This document shows, one piece after another, positions 9,533-18,849 of a DNA stretch of 64,000 bases (positions are counted from its first letter, which is position 1; each line of letters begins with the position of its first letter). The stretch is from an uncultured Paracoccaceae bacterium (lineage in GTDB: Bacteria > Pseudomonadota > Alphaproteobacteria > Rhodobacterales > Rhodobacteraceae). A model generated the notes under the pieces. It had not been told where the DNA came from. It saw nothing but the letters and a program-made list of their open reading frames with translations, and made no database searches. The position numbers and the translations under genes were made by a program. Location of the stretch: NCBI GenBank assembly GCA_958439195.1, contig OY288154.1, positions 1 through 64,000 of the forward strand, given 5' to 3'.

Positions 9533-9610
9533 AACCTGCCGGACTGAAACCCACCAGACTGATCCACACCCGACCGATCCGATCCCATCCCGCACGATCC
9601 CATCCTGCCG
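9521..9610 (+). repeat. 15-bp tandem repeat across the bioM stop codon
   Basis: Six units start at 9521, 9536, 9551, 9566, 9581 and 9596. The first two, CTGCCAGACTGAAAC and CTGCCGGACTGAAAC, differ by one base; later units diverge. The real stop TGA 9530-9532 is repeated in frame at 9545-9547 and 9560-9562. The rest of the 217-bp gap to bioN is C-rich with nothing else recognised. Confidence 0.85.
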
Positions 9611-9749
9611 CGGCGCAGGCAGGCGCATCCGTCCCCGTTGCGGCCTGTCCTGCTCGCAACACACCCGCCGCGCTGAACGCGACGCCTTCCCCTCCCCACA
9701 CTCATCCGGCTACAACCCTTCCCGACCGCGCGCCCCTGAGGGACATGCC

Positions 9750-10349
9750 ATGCTCGCCCTGACCAGCCCCGTGCAAACCCCGTTTCACCGCCTGCGCGCG
9801 GGGCCAAAACTGGCGGCCCTGGCCATGTTCACCCTGATCCTCTTCCAACTGGACAGTCCTGCCCCCCTTGCCATCGCGCTGGCTTTTGTCGCCGCCCTGC
9901 ACCTGCCGGGGGGGCGGCCCTTTGTCGCCCATGCGCTGCGCCTCCTTCGCCCGCTCTGGCCTTTCGCCCTGATCCTTGCCCTCTGGCACCTCTGGACCGA
10001 TGACCTGACGGGCGGTGCGACCATCCTGTTGCGCCTCACCACCGCCGTCGCCGCCGCCAATCTTGTCACCATGACAACCCGTCTGTCCGACATGATCGCC
10101 ACCGTCGAACGCCTGGCCGCCCCCCTCGCCCGCCTGGGCCTGCCGCCCCGCACCCTGGCGCTGGCCATCGCGCTGACCATCCGCTTCCTGCCCGTCCTGT
10201 CTGACCGCCTTGCCCGCATCAGCGAATCCTGGCGCGCCCGATCGCCCCGCCGCCCCGGCTGGCGCATCCTCACCCCCGCCACACTTGCCACCCTCGACGA
10301 TGCAGACCAGGTGGCCGAGGCCTTGCGGGCCCGTGGCGGCGCAGGCTAG
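9750..10349 (+). CDS. bioN: Biotin ECF transporter transmembrane protein BioN
   Basis: A 199-residue T-component (EcfT/CbiQ family) that couples the BioM ATPase to BioY in the inner membrane. ATG 9750 follows a CTGAGGGAC ribosome-binding site and gives a protein of BioN size. About four hydrophobic segments are visible, and the cytoplasmic C-terminal part carries a SWRARSPRR segment matching the Ala-Arg coupling motif of this family (SxxARSxRR-like). It lies between bioM and bioY on the same strand. Confidence 0.9.
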   Translation: MLALTSPVQTPFHRLRAGPKLAALAMFTLILFQLDSPAPLAIALAFVAALHLPGGRPFVAHALRLLRPLWPFALILALWHLWTDDLTGGATILLRLTTAVAAANLVTMTTRLSDMIATVERLAAPLARLGLPPRTLALAIALTIRFLPVLSDRLARISESWRARSPRRPGWRILTPATLATLDDADQVAEALRARGGAG

Positions 10350-10375
10350 ATGCGCGCCACCATCAGGAGGAACCC

Positions 10376-10918
10376 ATGGAACGCAGCCTGTCCCACATCG
10401 CCCTTTTCGCCGCGCTGATCGCGGTTCTGGGCTTCGTGCCCCAGATCACCCTTGCCACCGGCGTGCCGATCACGGCCCAAAGCCTTGGCATCATGCTCTG
10501 TGGCACGGTGTTGGGGGCCAAACGCGGCGCGCTGGCGGTGCTTCTGTTCCTGCTGCTGGTCGCTATAGGCCTGCCCCTCCTGTCCGGCGGGCGCGGCGGG
10601 CTTGGCGTCTTTGCTTCACCCACCGTGGGCTTCCTTGTAGGCTTCCCCGTCGCCGCCTTCGTCGCGGGCCTGATCGTGGAACGCAGCACCGCCCCCATCG
10701 GCCTTGCCGCCGGGTTTGGCGCCTTCCTTGGTGGCGTTGTCACCCTCTATGCCTTCGGCATCCCCGGCATGGCCCTGATGTTGGGCAAGACGCTGCCCGA
10801 AGCCGCCCTTCTGATCACACCCTACCTGTTCGGTGACCTGATCAAGGTCGGGCTGACCGGCCTGATCACCCACAGCCTTGCCCGGATGCGTCCCGGCATC
10901 CTGATGTCGCGCAACTGA
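10376..10918 (+). CDS. bioY: Biotin transporter S-component BioY
   Basis: A 180-residue integral membrane protein that binds biotin and forms the substrate-specific part of the BioMNY importer. Six hydrophobic segments are visible. BioY-type features include VPITAQSLGIMLCG near residues 28-41, the RGALAVLLFL segment and GRGGLGVFASPTVGFL near 65-80. ATG 10376 follows an AGGAGGAACC site 27 bp after bioN. A strong terminator follows, closing the operon. The gene lacks the pro-biotin synthesis neighbours found in some genomes, so uptake rather than synthesis is the local role. Confidence 0.95.
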   Translation: MERSLSHIALFAALIAVLGFVPQITLATGVPITAQSLGIMLCGTVLGAKRGALAVLLFLLLVAIGLPLLSGGRGGLGVFASPTVGFLVGFPVAAFVAGLIVERSTAPIGLAAGFGAFLGGVVTLYAFGIPGMALMLGKTLPEAALLITPYLFGDLIKVGLTGLITHSLARMRPGILMSRN

Positions 10919-10957
10919 TCAGTCAGGGCAGCACGCCACCCAGACACCGAATGCAAA

Positions 10958-10992
10958 GGGGCGGTCCCGCAAAGGACCGCCCCTGAATTTTT
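10958..10992 (+). terminator. Rho-independent terminator after bioY
   Basis: A perfect 10-bp G+C-rich stem (GGGGCGGTCC / GGACCGCCCC, 10958-10967 and 10974-10983) with loop CGCAAA, followed by TGAATTTTT. It ends the bioMNY operon and may also serve the convergent mraY end 18 bp further on. Confidence 0.85.
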
Positions 10993-11009
10993 GCGCGACA
11001 GGGTCGCCC

Positions 11010-12092
11010 TCACCGCACCTTCAGCGTCGCCAGTCCCACCAGCGCCAGGATCAGTGAGATGATCCAGAACCGGATCACGATCTGCGGCTCGGCCCAGCCC
11101 TTTTTTTCAAAATGGTGGTGGATCGGGGCCATCAGGAAAACCCGCTTTCCGGTGCGCTTGAAATACAGCACCTGGATAATCACCGACAACGCCTCCACCA
11201 CGAACAGCCCGCCCACGATGGCCAACACGATCTCATGCTTGGTGCAAACCGCAATCGCGCCCAACGCCCCGCCCAAAGCAAGCGATCCGGTATCGCCCAT
11301 GAAGACCGCCGCAGGTGGCGCGTTGTACCACAAGAATCCCATGCCGCCGCCAAACAGCGCCGCGCAAAAGATCAGCAATTCCCCGGTGCCGGGCACAAAA
11401 TGCACCCCCAGATAATCGGTGTAATTGGCGTTGCCCACCACATAGGCAATCACGCCAAAGGTGCCCGCCGCAATCATCACCGGCATGATGGCCAATCCGT
11501 CCAACCCGTCGGTCAGGTTCACCGCATTGGCCGCGCCCACGATCACCACCATGCCGAAAGGCACAAAGAACCACCACATGTTCAAGAGCAGATCCTTGAA
11601 GAACGGAAAGGCCAATTGGTTCGTCAACGGCCCCGGATGAAAGCTGGACGCCGCATAGGTCGCCAGCGCCGCAATCATCAGCCCCGCCCCGAACCGCACC
11701 TTGCCCGACACGCCCTTGGTGTTCTGCTTGGTCACCTTGGCATAATCATCGGCAAAACCGATCAACCCAAAGGCCAGCGTCACCAGCATCACGATCCAGA
11801 CATAGGGGTTGTCCAACCGCGCCCAAAGCAGCGTCGACACCATCAGCGCCGACAGGATCAAAAGTCCCCCCATCGTCGGCGTGCCTGCCTTGGCGAAATG
11901 CGTCTGCGGGCCGTCATCCCGGATCGGCTGGCCCTTCTTCTGCTTGCGCCTCAGCAGATCAATCAGCGGCCGTCCGAAAACGAACCCGAATATCAGCGCG
12001 GTAAGGAAAGCTCCCCCCGCCCGCACCGTCTGATAGCGGAAGAGGTTGAAGAAATCCCCCCCGTCCGAAAAGGCCGTCAGCCAATAGAACAT
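11010..12092 (-). CDS. mraY: Phospho-N-acetylmuramoyl-pentapeptide transferase
   Basis: A 360-residue polytopic inner-membrane enzyme that transfers phospho-MurNAc-pentapeptide to undecaprenyl phosphate, forming lipid I. The start MFYWLTAFSD at 12092 lies one base after the murF stop. Hallmarks seen are FADDYAK near residue 117, NLTDGLDGLA, VFMGDTGSLALGG and the HHHFEKKGW loop, which carry catalytic and Mg-binding residues. About ten transmembrane helices can be traced. It is the last gene of the dcw operon inside the window; further dcw genes (murD, ftsW, murG) are not downstream on this side. Confidence 0.97.
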   Translation of the reverse strand: MFYWLTAFSDGGDFFNLFRYQTVRAGGAFLTALIFGFVFGRPLIDLLRRKQKKGQPIRDDGPQTHFAKAGTPTMGGLLILSALMVSTLLWARLDNPYVWIVMLVTLAFGLIGFADDYAKVTKQNTKGVSGKVRFGAGLMIAALATYAASSFHPGPLTNQLAFPFFKDLLLNMWWFFVPFGMVVIVGAANAVNLTDGLDGLAIMPVMIAAGTFGVIAYVVGNANYTDYLGVHFVPGTGELLIFCAALFGGGMGFLWYNAPPAAVFMGDTGSLALGGALGAIAVCTKHEIVLAIVGGLFVVEALSVIIQVLYFKRTGKRVFLMAPIHHHFEKKGWAEPQIVIRFWIISLILALVGLATLKVR

Positions 12093-12093
12093 G

Positions 12094-13536
12094 TCACTCG
12101 GTTCCCGTATTCTTTGGCGACACCGCCTGCCCCAGTTTCCGCAAGCCGTCAACGACAAGACTGACCTTCGATCCCTTTGACCCCTTCACCAACACAATAT
12201 CCCCGCCGTCAATCAGGCTGCGTGCCCGTGCCGCAAGGTCCGTCGCCGTCTCGGCCCACTCGCCGCGCTGCCCGCGAGGCAGGGCCTCCCAAAGCGCCCG
12301 CATCCGCGGCCCGACACAATGGATCAGCGTCACCGCCTCCAGCCCCGGATGCCGCGCAATGGCGGCGTGCAACGCGGCCTCGCTCGGCCCCAGTTCCAGC
12401 ATGTCGCCCAGCACGGCGATCCGCCGCCCGGTGGCCAGCCGCCCGATCCCGTTTTCCGGCACAGCCGCAATCAGCACATCCAGCGCCGCCGCCATGCTGG
12501 CCGGGTTCGCGTTGAACGCATCGTCAATCAGGTCGAACCCGGTTTCCTCCAGCGTATCCATGACGATCCGCTCGCGCGTGCCGCGTCCCATCGGCGGTGA
12601 CCATTGCCCGATGTCGCAGGCGCTGATGGCCGGGTCACAGCCCATCGCCTCGGCCACGGCCAGCGCGCCCGTTGCGTTGGCCGCGAAATGCCGCCCCGGC
12701 GACAACACCTTGAACAGCAGCGCCTCGCCGTGCCGCGTCGCGCGCACCACCGTTGCGTCCCCTGCCAGATCGACCGAAAGGATACGCCAATCCGCCCCCG
12801 CATCGGCCCCGAACATCACCACCCGCGCCCCCACAGCCTCGGCCTTGGCGCGCAGGATCGGCGTCGTCGCTATATCGGCATTCAGCACCGCCACCCCGCC
12901 AGGCCGCAACCCATCCAGGATCGACGCCTTTTCATGCGCAATCCCCTCGATGCTTTCAAACGCTTCCAGATGCGCGGGCGCCACCGTGGTAATCATCGCC
13001 ACATCCAGATCCGCCATCCGCGCCAGCGGTGCAATCTCGCCGGGATGGCTCATCCCGATCTCGATCACTGCGAATTCCGTGGCCTCCGGCATCCGCGCCA
13101 GCGTCAGCGGCACACCCCAATGGTTGTTGTAGCTGGCCTCGGCGGCATGCACCCGGCCTTGCCCGCCAAGGATCGCGCGCAGCATTTCCTTGGTGGATGT
13201 CTTGCCCACCGATCCGGTGATCCCCACCACGCGCGCCTTTGTCCGCGCCCGCGCCGCACGGCCCAGATCCTCCAGCGCGCGCAGCACATCCGGCACGATC
13301 AGCAGCGGCGCATCCGCAGCCACCCCCGCAGGCACACGCGACACCAGCGCCGCCGCCGCGCCCTTGTCCAGCGCCGCCGCCACGAAATCATGCCCGTCGC
13401 GCGCGTCCGTCAACGCCACGAACAAATCCCCCGGCCGCAACGCCCGCGTGTCGATCGACACGCCCGAAGCAGCCCAAGGCTTCGTAACCCGCCCGCCCGT
13501 CGCCTTCGCCGCCGCGTCAGAGGTCCACAACACCAT
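12094..13536 (-). CDS. murF: UDP-MurNAc-tripeptide--D-Ala-D-Ala ligase
   Basis: A 480-residue cytoplasmic Mur ligase that adds D-Ala-D-Ala to the UDP-MurNAc-tripeptide. The nucleotide loop GITGSVGKTSTKE is near residues 105-117, with SYNNHWGVPLTL and the EIGMSHPGEI motif of the central domain further on. The mid-protein DAFNANPASM motif is typical of MurF. It overlaps murE by ATGA and ends one base before mraY, showing tight translational coupling in the dcw operon. Confidence 0.96.
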   Translation of the reverse strand: MVLWTSDAAAKATGGRVTKPWAASGVSIDTRALRPGDLFVALTDARDGHDFVAAALDKGAAAALVSRVPAGVAADAPLLIVPDVLRALEDLGRAARARTKARVVGITGSVGKTSTKEMLRAILGGQGRVHAAEASYNNHWGVPLTLARMPEATEFAVIEIGMSHPGEIAPLARMADLDVAMITTVAPAHLEAFESIEGIAHEKASILDGLRPGGVAVLNADIATTPILRAKAEAVGARVVMFGADAGADWRILSVDLAGDATVVRATRHGEALLFKVLSPGRHFAANATGALAVAEAMGCDPAISACDIGQWSPPMGRGTRERIVMDTLEETGFDLIDDAFNANPASMAAALDVLIAAVPENGIGRLATGRRIAVLGDMLELGPSEAALHAAIARHPGLEAVTLIHCVGPRMRALWEALPRGQRGEWAETATDLAARARSLIDGGDIVLVKGSKGSKVSLVVDGLRKLGQAVSPKNTGTE

Positions 13537-15029
13537 CAGATCACCCCATCCAGCGCCGCCACGGCGATACTTGCCTGTTCCACATCGTCAAAGGGGTAGA
13601 CATCGCCCTTGATCACCTGCCCCGTCTCATGCCCCTTGCCCGCGATCAGCAGCGCATCGCCGGGGCCAAGCGCATCCACCCCGCGCAAGATCGCCTCGGC
13701 CCGGTCGCCCACCTCATTCGCTTCGGGGCAGGCCGCCATGATCTCGGCCCGGATGGCAGCAGGCTCCTCGCTTCTCGGATTATCATCCGTCACGAACAGC
13801 ACATCGGCAAACTCCCGCGCCGCCGCCCCCATCAGGGGCCGCTTTGTCCGGTCCCGGTCGCCGCCTGCGCCAAACACAATCACGATCCGACCCATCACAT
13901 GTGGTCGCAGCGCCCGCAGCGCCGTCGCAATCGCGTCGGGCGTGTGGGCATAGTCCACGAACACAGCCGCCCCATTCCTGCGCATTGCGGCCAGTTGCAT
14001 CCGCCCCCGCACACCCTGCAACGTCGGCAGCACGCGGAACACCTCGCCCGGCTCGGCCCCCGCCGCAATCACCAGGCCCGCCGCCAGCGCCACATTCTCC
14101 GCCTGGAATCCGCCGATCAACTCCAGCCACACCTGCCAGGGCTGGCCCTGCCATTGCAGCCGCACCTCCTGCCCCGTCGCGTCATGGCGTTGCCCCAGAA
14201 TGCGCAGGTCACAGCCCGCGCCATGCCCCACGGCCAGCACCCGCTGGCCCCGCGCCCGCGCCACCTCGGCCACCCGCGCCCCGTGACCATCGTTCAGGTT
14301 CACCACCGCCACGCCCTCAGGCGGCAACACCCGTCCGAACAGCGCCGCCTTGGCCGCGAAATAGGCCTCCATCGTGCCGTGATAATCCAGATGATCCTGC
14401 GTGAAATTGGTAAATCCCGCCGCCGCCAACCGCACCGCATCCATCCGCCGCTGGTCCAACCCGTGCGACGATGCCTCCATCGCCGCATGCGTCACCCCCG
14501 CCGCCGCCGCCTGCGCCAACACCCGGTGCAGGGTGATCGCATCCGGCGTGGTGTGGGATGACGGCGCTTCCCACGCCCCCTCGATCCCCGTTGTCCCGAT
14601 ATTGATCGCCGCATGGCCCAGCGCGGCCCAGATCTGCCGGGTAAAGGTCGAAACCGATGTCTTGCCATTCGTCCCGGTGACGGCAACCATAACCTCCGGT
14701 TGTGCGCCAAACCACAAAGCCGCCGCCCCCGACAGCGCCGCCCGCGCATCCTCGGCCACCACCAGCGCGGCCTCGCTGCCTGCCAGCACCTCTGCCGCGA
14801 TCCGTGCGCCCTCGGCATCGGTCAGCACCGCCGCCGCGCCCATCCGCAGCGCAGGCCCGATGAATTCCGCCCCATGCAACGTGGCCCCCGGCAGCGCGGC
14901 AAACAGGAACCCGTCCTTCACCGCCCGGCTGTCCACCGTCACACCGGTCAGCACCGGGTCACGCCCGCCGCGCCCCGCCAGACCAAGTTCCGACAGTTTC
15001 TTCGTCCCCGCCGCCTTGAACTCGGCCAT
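13536..15029 (-). CDS. murE: UDP-MurNAc-L-Ala-D-Glu--2,6-diaminopimelate ligase
   Basis: A 497-residue Mur ligase that adds the third amino acid to the peptidoglycan stem. The ATP loop GTNGKTSVSTF is near residues 119-129. The motif DNPRSEEP in the C-terminal domain, whose DNPR sequence marks meso-diaminopimelate rather than lysine specificity, is intact. The carbamylated-Lys region and HTPDAIATALRAL are also recognisable. It overlaps murF by four bases and lies 16 bp after ftsI. Confidence 0.97.
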   Translation of the reverse strand: MAEFKAAGTKKLSELGLAGRGGRDPVLTGVTVDSRAVKDGFLFAALPGATLHGAEFIGPALRMGAAAVLTDAEGARIAAEVLAGSEAALVVAEDARAALSGAAALWFGAQPEVMVAVTGTNGKTSVSTFTRQIWAALGHAAINIGTTGIEGAWEAPSSHTTPDAITLHRVLAQAAAAGVTHAAMEASSHGLDQRRMDAVRLAAAGFTNFTQDHLDYHGTMEAYFAAKAALFGRVLPPEGVAVVNLNDGHGARVAEVARARGQRVLAVGHGAGCDLRILGQRHDATGQEVRLQWQGQPWQVWLELIGGFQAENVALAAGLVIAAGAEPGEVFRVLPTLQGVRGRMQLAAMRRNGAAVFVDYAHTPDAIATALRALRPHVMGRIVIVFGAGGDRDRTKRPLMGAAAREFADVLFVTDDNPRSEEPAAIRAEIMAACPEANEVGDRAEAILRGVDALGPGDALLIAGKGHETGQVIKGDVYPFDDVEQASIAVAALDGVI

Positions 15030-15045
15030 ACCCAGCGTCCCCGTC

Positions 15046-16833
15046 CTAATTTGCGACGGTGGTTATCTCATCCACCGGCGGGGGTTCAACCACCGGTCGC
15101 AGGCCCAGAAGCGGCGCCGCCCGGCGAATGATCTCTCCCGCCACCGGCACCGCGGTCCAGCCTGCCGTGCGGCGCGGTTCGCTGCCCGATGTCTCCACCG
15201 GCTCATCCAACGTCACCACCAGCACATATTGCGGATTGTCGGCGGGGAACATGCTGGCAAAGGTATTCACCACCTTGTCCTCGTCATAGCCACCTGTCCG
15301 GCTTGGCTTTTCTGCCGTCCCGGTCTTGCCCGCCACCTGGTATCCCGGCACATCACCCAGCGTCGCTGTGCCTTTCGCCACAACGCCGCGCAGCATGTGA
15401 ACCGAAGCCGCCGCCGTTTCCGCCGTCATCACACGCGGCCCGTTCTGCGGCACCCCCCCGCGCAACAGTGTGGGCGTCACCCGCACCCCGCCATTGGCAA
15501 TCGCCGCATAGGCCACCGCCAGATGCATCGGGCTGGCCGAAATTCCGTGACCGTAGGACGTTGTAATCGTTGTAATATCCGGCCACCGCTTCGGCACGAT
15601 GGGCTTTGCCCCCGGCGCCTCCACCAATTCGATCACCGTCGGATCAAAGAACCCAAGCGATTGGAAGAACGCCGCCTGCCGCTCCGCCCCGATCATCAGC
15701 GCCAGATTGGCCGTGCCGACGTTCGACGACTTCACGATCACATTCTCAACCGAAAGAAGCGGGCCGTAATTCTTGTTCTGGAACTCCTTGATGGTGAACC
15801 GCCCCCAGCGGCGCGGCGCATTCGCATCCACCATCGTATCCGGTGCCACCAGCCCAAGGTTCAGCGCATTCGCCACAGTGAAAATCTTGAACGTCGATCC
15901 CAGCTCATACACCCCCTGCACAGCCCGGTTGAACAAGGGGCTATCCCCCGGATCGCCCTTCACCAGCGGATTGGGCCGATCATTCGGGTCAAACGCGGGC
16001 AGGCTGGCCAGCGAAAGAATTTCCCCCGTCCGCACATCCATCAGGATGGCCGCCGCGCCCTTGGCATTCAGCATCGTCATGCCGGTGCCCAGAATTTCCT
16101 CCACCGCCGCCTGCAAGGTCAGGTCGATGGACAATTCCAGCGGTGCCCCCGCCTGCGCCGGATCGCGCAACCGCGCATCCAGCGCCTTCTCGATCCCCGC
16201 CGTGCCAATCACTTCCGCCGAAGACACACCTTCCGCCCCGAACGACGCCCCGCCCAGCACATGCGCCGCCAGTGTCCCATTCGGATACAGCCGCATCTCG
16301 CGCGGCCCGAACAGCAGCCCCGGATCACCGATTTCATGCACCCGCTGCATCTGCTCCGGGCTCATCACCCGCCGGATCCACAGGAACGACCGCCCATCCG
16401 TCAGCCGCCGTTCCAAGGCCACGGGGTCGATCTCCGGGAAAATCTTCGCCAATTCCCGCGACACCCGCCCCGGATCGACCATGTCCTTGGGCTGCGCATA
16501 CAGCGCATTGGTCTGCATGTTCGTCGCCAGAATGCGCCCATTGCGATCGGTGATATCCGCCCGCGTCGCCAAGATCTGCGCCCCCGCCGCAGCCGACCGC
16601 GGCTCTACCGGATCGGTCGCCGCCAGCAGCCCCATCCGCGCGCCCACGGTGGCAAAGGCCGCCAGAAACCCAAGGCTCAGGAACACCAGCCGCACCTCGG
16701 CCCGCGCCCGCGTGCGGTCCCGGATCTCCTCATGCCGCAGCCGCAGGTTTTCCCGCTCGATGGTGTCGGGATTCTCGCCCTTCTGACGGGCAAGCAGGAT
16801 ACGGGCAAGCGGGCGAAGCGGTGTGCGGATCAT
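15046..16833 (-). CDS. ftsI: Division-specific peptidoglycan transpeptidase FtsI (PBP3)
   Basis: A 595-residue class B penicillin-binding protein that cross-links septal peptidoglycan. A cytoplasmic N-terminus is followed by one membrane anchor (VFLSLGFLAAFATVGARM, about residues 50-67), the PBP dimerisation domain, and the transpeptidase domain with active-site STFK near residues 313-316, the SSN triad (KSSNVGTA) and KTGTAEK. It overlaps ftsL by four bases. The membrane-proximal segment before the anchor is rich in charge, as in other Rhodobacterales FtsI. Confidence 0.96.
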   Translation of the reverse strand: MIRTPLRPLARILLARQKGENPDTIERENLRLRHEEIRDRTRARAEVRLVFLSLGFLAAFATVGARMGLLAATDPVEPRSAAAGAQILATRADITDRNGRILATNMQTNALYAQPKDMVDPGRVSRELAKIFPEIDPVALERRLTDGRSFLWIRRVMSPEQMQRVHEIGDPGLLFGPREMRLYPNGTLAAHVLGGASFGAEGVSSAEVIGTAGIEKALDARLRDPAQAGAPLELSIDLTLQAAVEEILGTGMTMLNAKGAAAILMDVRTGEILSLASLPAFDPNDRPNPLVKGDPGDSPLFNRAVQGVYELGSTFKIFTVANALNLGLVAPDTMVDANAPRRWGRFTIKEFQNKNYGPLLSVENVIVKSSNVGTANLALMIGAERQAAFFQSLGFFDPTVIELVEAPGAKPIVPKRWPDITTITTSYGHGISASPMHLAVAYAAIANGGVRVTPTLLRGGVPQNGPRVMTAETAAASVHMLRGVVAKGTATLGDVPGYQVAGKTGTAEKPSRTGGYDEDKVVNTFASMFPADNPQYVLVVTLDEPVETSGSEPRRTAGWTAVPVAGEIIRRAAPLLGLRPVVEPPPVDEITTVAN

Positions 16834-17228
16834 GGGAATTGTCCGTCAGCAGGGGGCGGGGCCATTTCAGTTGGGGTTTGCCCGGTCACATCCACCGGGT
16901 TCGAGATATCGGGAAACAGATCGTCCCCCGGTAGGATCGCCGGCGCGGGGTATGACACCTGCGCCGCCGCCCCGAATTGCGTCGGTTCCAGCGGCAACAG
17001 CCCCAGCCGGTCAAAGTTCAGCGTCGCCAACTCACGCAGCCGCTCAGGCCGGTTCAGGTAGGCCCATTCCGCCCGCTGCAAGGCCAGCGCCTCGCGCAAG
17101 GACGCGATCTCGTTCTGCAACCGCGCCATCTCGCGCAGCGCGCTTTGCGTGGCGTAATTCTCACGATAGGCCCAAAAGGCCAATCCCATCACCGCAAGGA
17201 AGGACAGAACGAAAAACACCGGGCGCAT
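16830..17228 (-). CDS. ftsL: Cell division protein FtsL
   Basis: A 132-residue bitopic protein of the FtsQLB divisome complex. One transmembrane helix lies at about residues 4-20 (VFFVLSFLAVMGLAFWAY). A predicted periplasmic coiled coil follows (residues about 24-60, LREMARLQNEIASLREALAL), then a NRPERLRELATLNF motif typical of FtsL. The Pro-rich C-terminal tail is poorly conserved. It lies between rsmH (1-bp overlap) and ftsI (4-bp overlap), the standard dcw position, which strongly supports the name despite low sequence conservation in the family. Confidence 0.9.
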   Translation of the reverse strand: MRPVFFVLSFLAVMGLAFWAYRENYATQSALREMARLQNEIASLREALALQRAEWAYLNRPERLRELATLNFDRLGLLPLEPTQFGAAAQVSYPAPAILPGDDLFPDISNPVDVTGQTPTEMAPPPADGQFP

Positions 17229-18232
17229 CAGCGGCGTCCTTTCTTCAGTTGAACAACAGGCAGACCCAGCGCCTCTGGCGCAACAGGGGCCGCCGGGGCA
17301 TCGGTCCGCCGCGCCACACGCAGCTTGGCACTGCGGGCGCGGGGGTTTTCCTCCAGCTCCATTTCATCGGGGGCAACCGCCTTGCGGGTCATCACCTCGA
17401 ACCGCGCCGAAGTATCGGCCCGCGCAGGCGCATAGCGGTTGGCATTGGCCTCGGTCCCGCTGGCAATCTGGAAAAACCGCTTCACAATCCGGTCCTCAAG
17501 GCTGTGGAACGTCACCACCGCCAACCGCCCACCGGGTTTCAACGCCCGCTCTGCGGCCTGCAACCCTGCGGCCAGTTCGCCAAATTCCGTGTTCACCGCG
17601 ATGCGGATGGCCTGAAAACTGCGCGTCGCCGGATGGCTCTGCCCCGGCTTCGGACGCGGCAGGCATTTCGCCACGATCTCGGCCAGCCGCAGCGTCGTGC
17701 TGATCGGCTCCACCGCCCGCGCCTCGACAATGGCCTTCGCAATCCGGCGCGAGGCCCGCTCCTCGCCGTAATGATACAAGATATCCGCCAGCACGCCCTC
17801 ATCCGCGCCATTCACCAGATCGGCGGCGCTCTCGCCCTCCTGGCTCATCCGCATGTCCAAAGGCCCATCCTTCTGGAACGAAAACCCGCGCTCGGCCCGA
17901 TCCAACTGCATGGAGGACACGCCCAGATCCAGCACGACGCCATCCAGCATCCCACCTGCATGGAGATCGAGTTCCGAAAAATTCCCGGCCACCAACCGCA
18001 GCCGGTCGCCATACTCTGCCGCCCAGGGCGCCGCCATCTGCAACGCCAGCGGGTCGCGGTCCACGCCAATGACCATCGCCGCGCCCGCCTCCAGCAAGCC
18101 CCGCGCATAGCCGCCCGCGCCAAAGGTGCCATCCAGCCAAACGCCCTCGACCGGGGCAACAGCCGCCAGCAAGGGGCGCAACAGCACCGGCACATGGGGT
18201 TTGCGACCGATCTCCTGATCGCCGGGGGCCAC
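17228..18232 (-). CDS. rsmH: 16S rRNA (cytosine1402-N4)-methyltransferase
   Basis: A 334-residue SAM-dependent methyltransferase (MraW) that modifies 16S rRNA C1402. The SAM-binding motif DGTFGAGGYARGLLEAG begins near residue 34, with DLGVSSMQLD and GFSFQKDGPLDMRM downstream, then VTFHSLEDRIVKRFF near the C-terminus. It starts three bases after the mraZ stop and overlaps ftsL by one base, as in most dcw clusters. Confidence 0.97.
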   Translation of the reverse strand: MAPGDQEIGRKPHVPVLLRPLLAAVAPVEGVWLDGTFGAGGYARGLLEAGAAMVIGVDRDPLALQMAAPWAAEYGDRLRLVAGNFSELDLHAGGMLDGVVLDLGVSSMQLDRAERGFSFQKDGPLDMRMSQEGESAADLVNGADEGVLADILYHYGEERASRRIAKAIVEARAVEPISTTLRLAEIVAKCLPRPKPGQSHPATRSFQAIRIAVNTEFGELAAGLQAAERALKPGGRLAVVTFHSLEDRIVKRFFQIASGTEANANRYAPARADTSARFEVMTRKAVAPDEMELEENPRARSAKLRVARRTDAPAAPVAPEALGLPVVQLKKGRR

Positions 18233-18235
18233 GGC

Positions 18236-18745
18236 TCAGGTTCCCTGAAGGTCGCCGCCCAGCAGCGACAGGATGTCCATATCCGCAGGCAGCGCAGCCA
18301 GATCCTCGCTCGCCGCGCGCAGGATCTCGGCCTGATAGGTCTCGGGGTTCCAGATCTGGAACGTATCCAGCGCGCCGGCGAAAACCGCCTCGCCCGCATC
18401 GGATGACGCCAACCCCGCCTTCTCGCGCACCTTTTGCGGCAGCACGATCCGGCCATCGTCATCAATGTCCAGCGTCACCGACAGCGTGATCATGTTGCGC
18501 TCCAGCAAACGGCGCTGCAACGATCCCAGCGGCTTCTCGCGGATCATCGCCTCAAGCCGCTGTGCGCCGGCAATGGTATAGCATTCGGCAAACTTGCGCC
18601 GGTCATCACCATAAACAATCACGATGCGCTTGCGGGTGCTGTCCGGGTCTCCGGCCTCCAGAACACGGCGAAAGGCTGCCGGGATGGATACCCGCGCCTT
18701 ACCGTCCACCTTCTGGGTGAACTCGCCTCTGAACGCCTCCGACAT
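18236..18745 (-). CDS. mraZ: Transcriptional regulator MraZ
   Basis: A 169-residue protein with two SpoVT/AbrB-like MraZ domains (FRGEFTQKVDGKARVSIPAAFR near residue 5 and LDIDDDGRIVLPQKVREKAG near 92, the first quoted discontinuously). MraZ binds the promoter of its own operon and heads the dcw cluster. Here it is preceded by a leader of about 300 nt. I looked for the spaced TGGG boxes MraZ is known to bind; two TGGG sequences lie just upstream, but their spacing is not convincing. Confidence 0.95.
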   Translation of the reverse strand: MSEAFRGEFTQKVDGKARVSIPAAFRRVLEAGDPDSTRKRIVIVYGDDRRKFAECYTIAGAQRLEAMIREKPLGSLQRRLLERNMITLSVTLDIDDDGRIVLPQKVREKAGLASSDAGEAVFAGALDTFQIWNPETYQAEILRAASEDLAALPADMDILSLLGGDLQGT

Positions 18746-18849
18746 GGGCCTTCCGGCCTCCCATAACGCAGCTTCTGTCCCACTCCGTCAGGCCCCTGTC
18801 CGGGTATCCGGACCCTGAAACCAAGACCCGGAGTTCCGGGCCCTGAAAA

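Noticed and set aside
14401..17061. An 886-codon plus-strand frame opposite murE, ftsI and ftsL
   Set aside because: It is antisense to three well-identified genes, has no domain, and is a product of the G+C-rich codon bias.
18746..18800. MraZ operator boxes
   Set aside because: Two TGGG sequences occur but are about 19 bp apart and not part of a regular series, so they do not make a convincing MraZ site.
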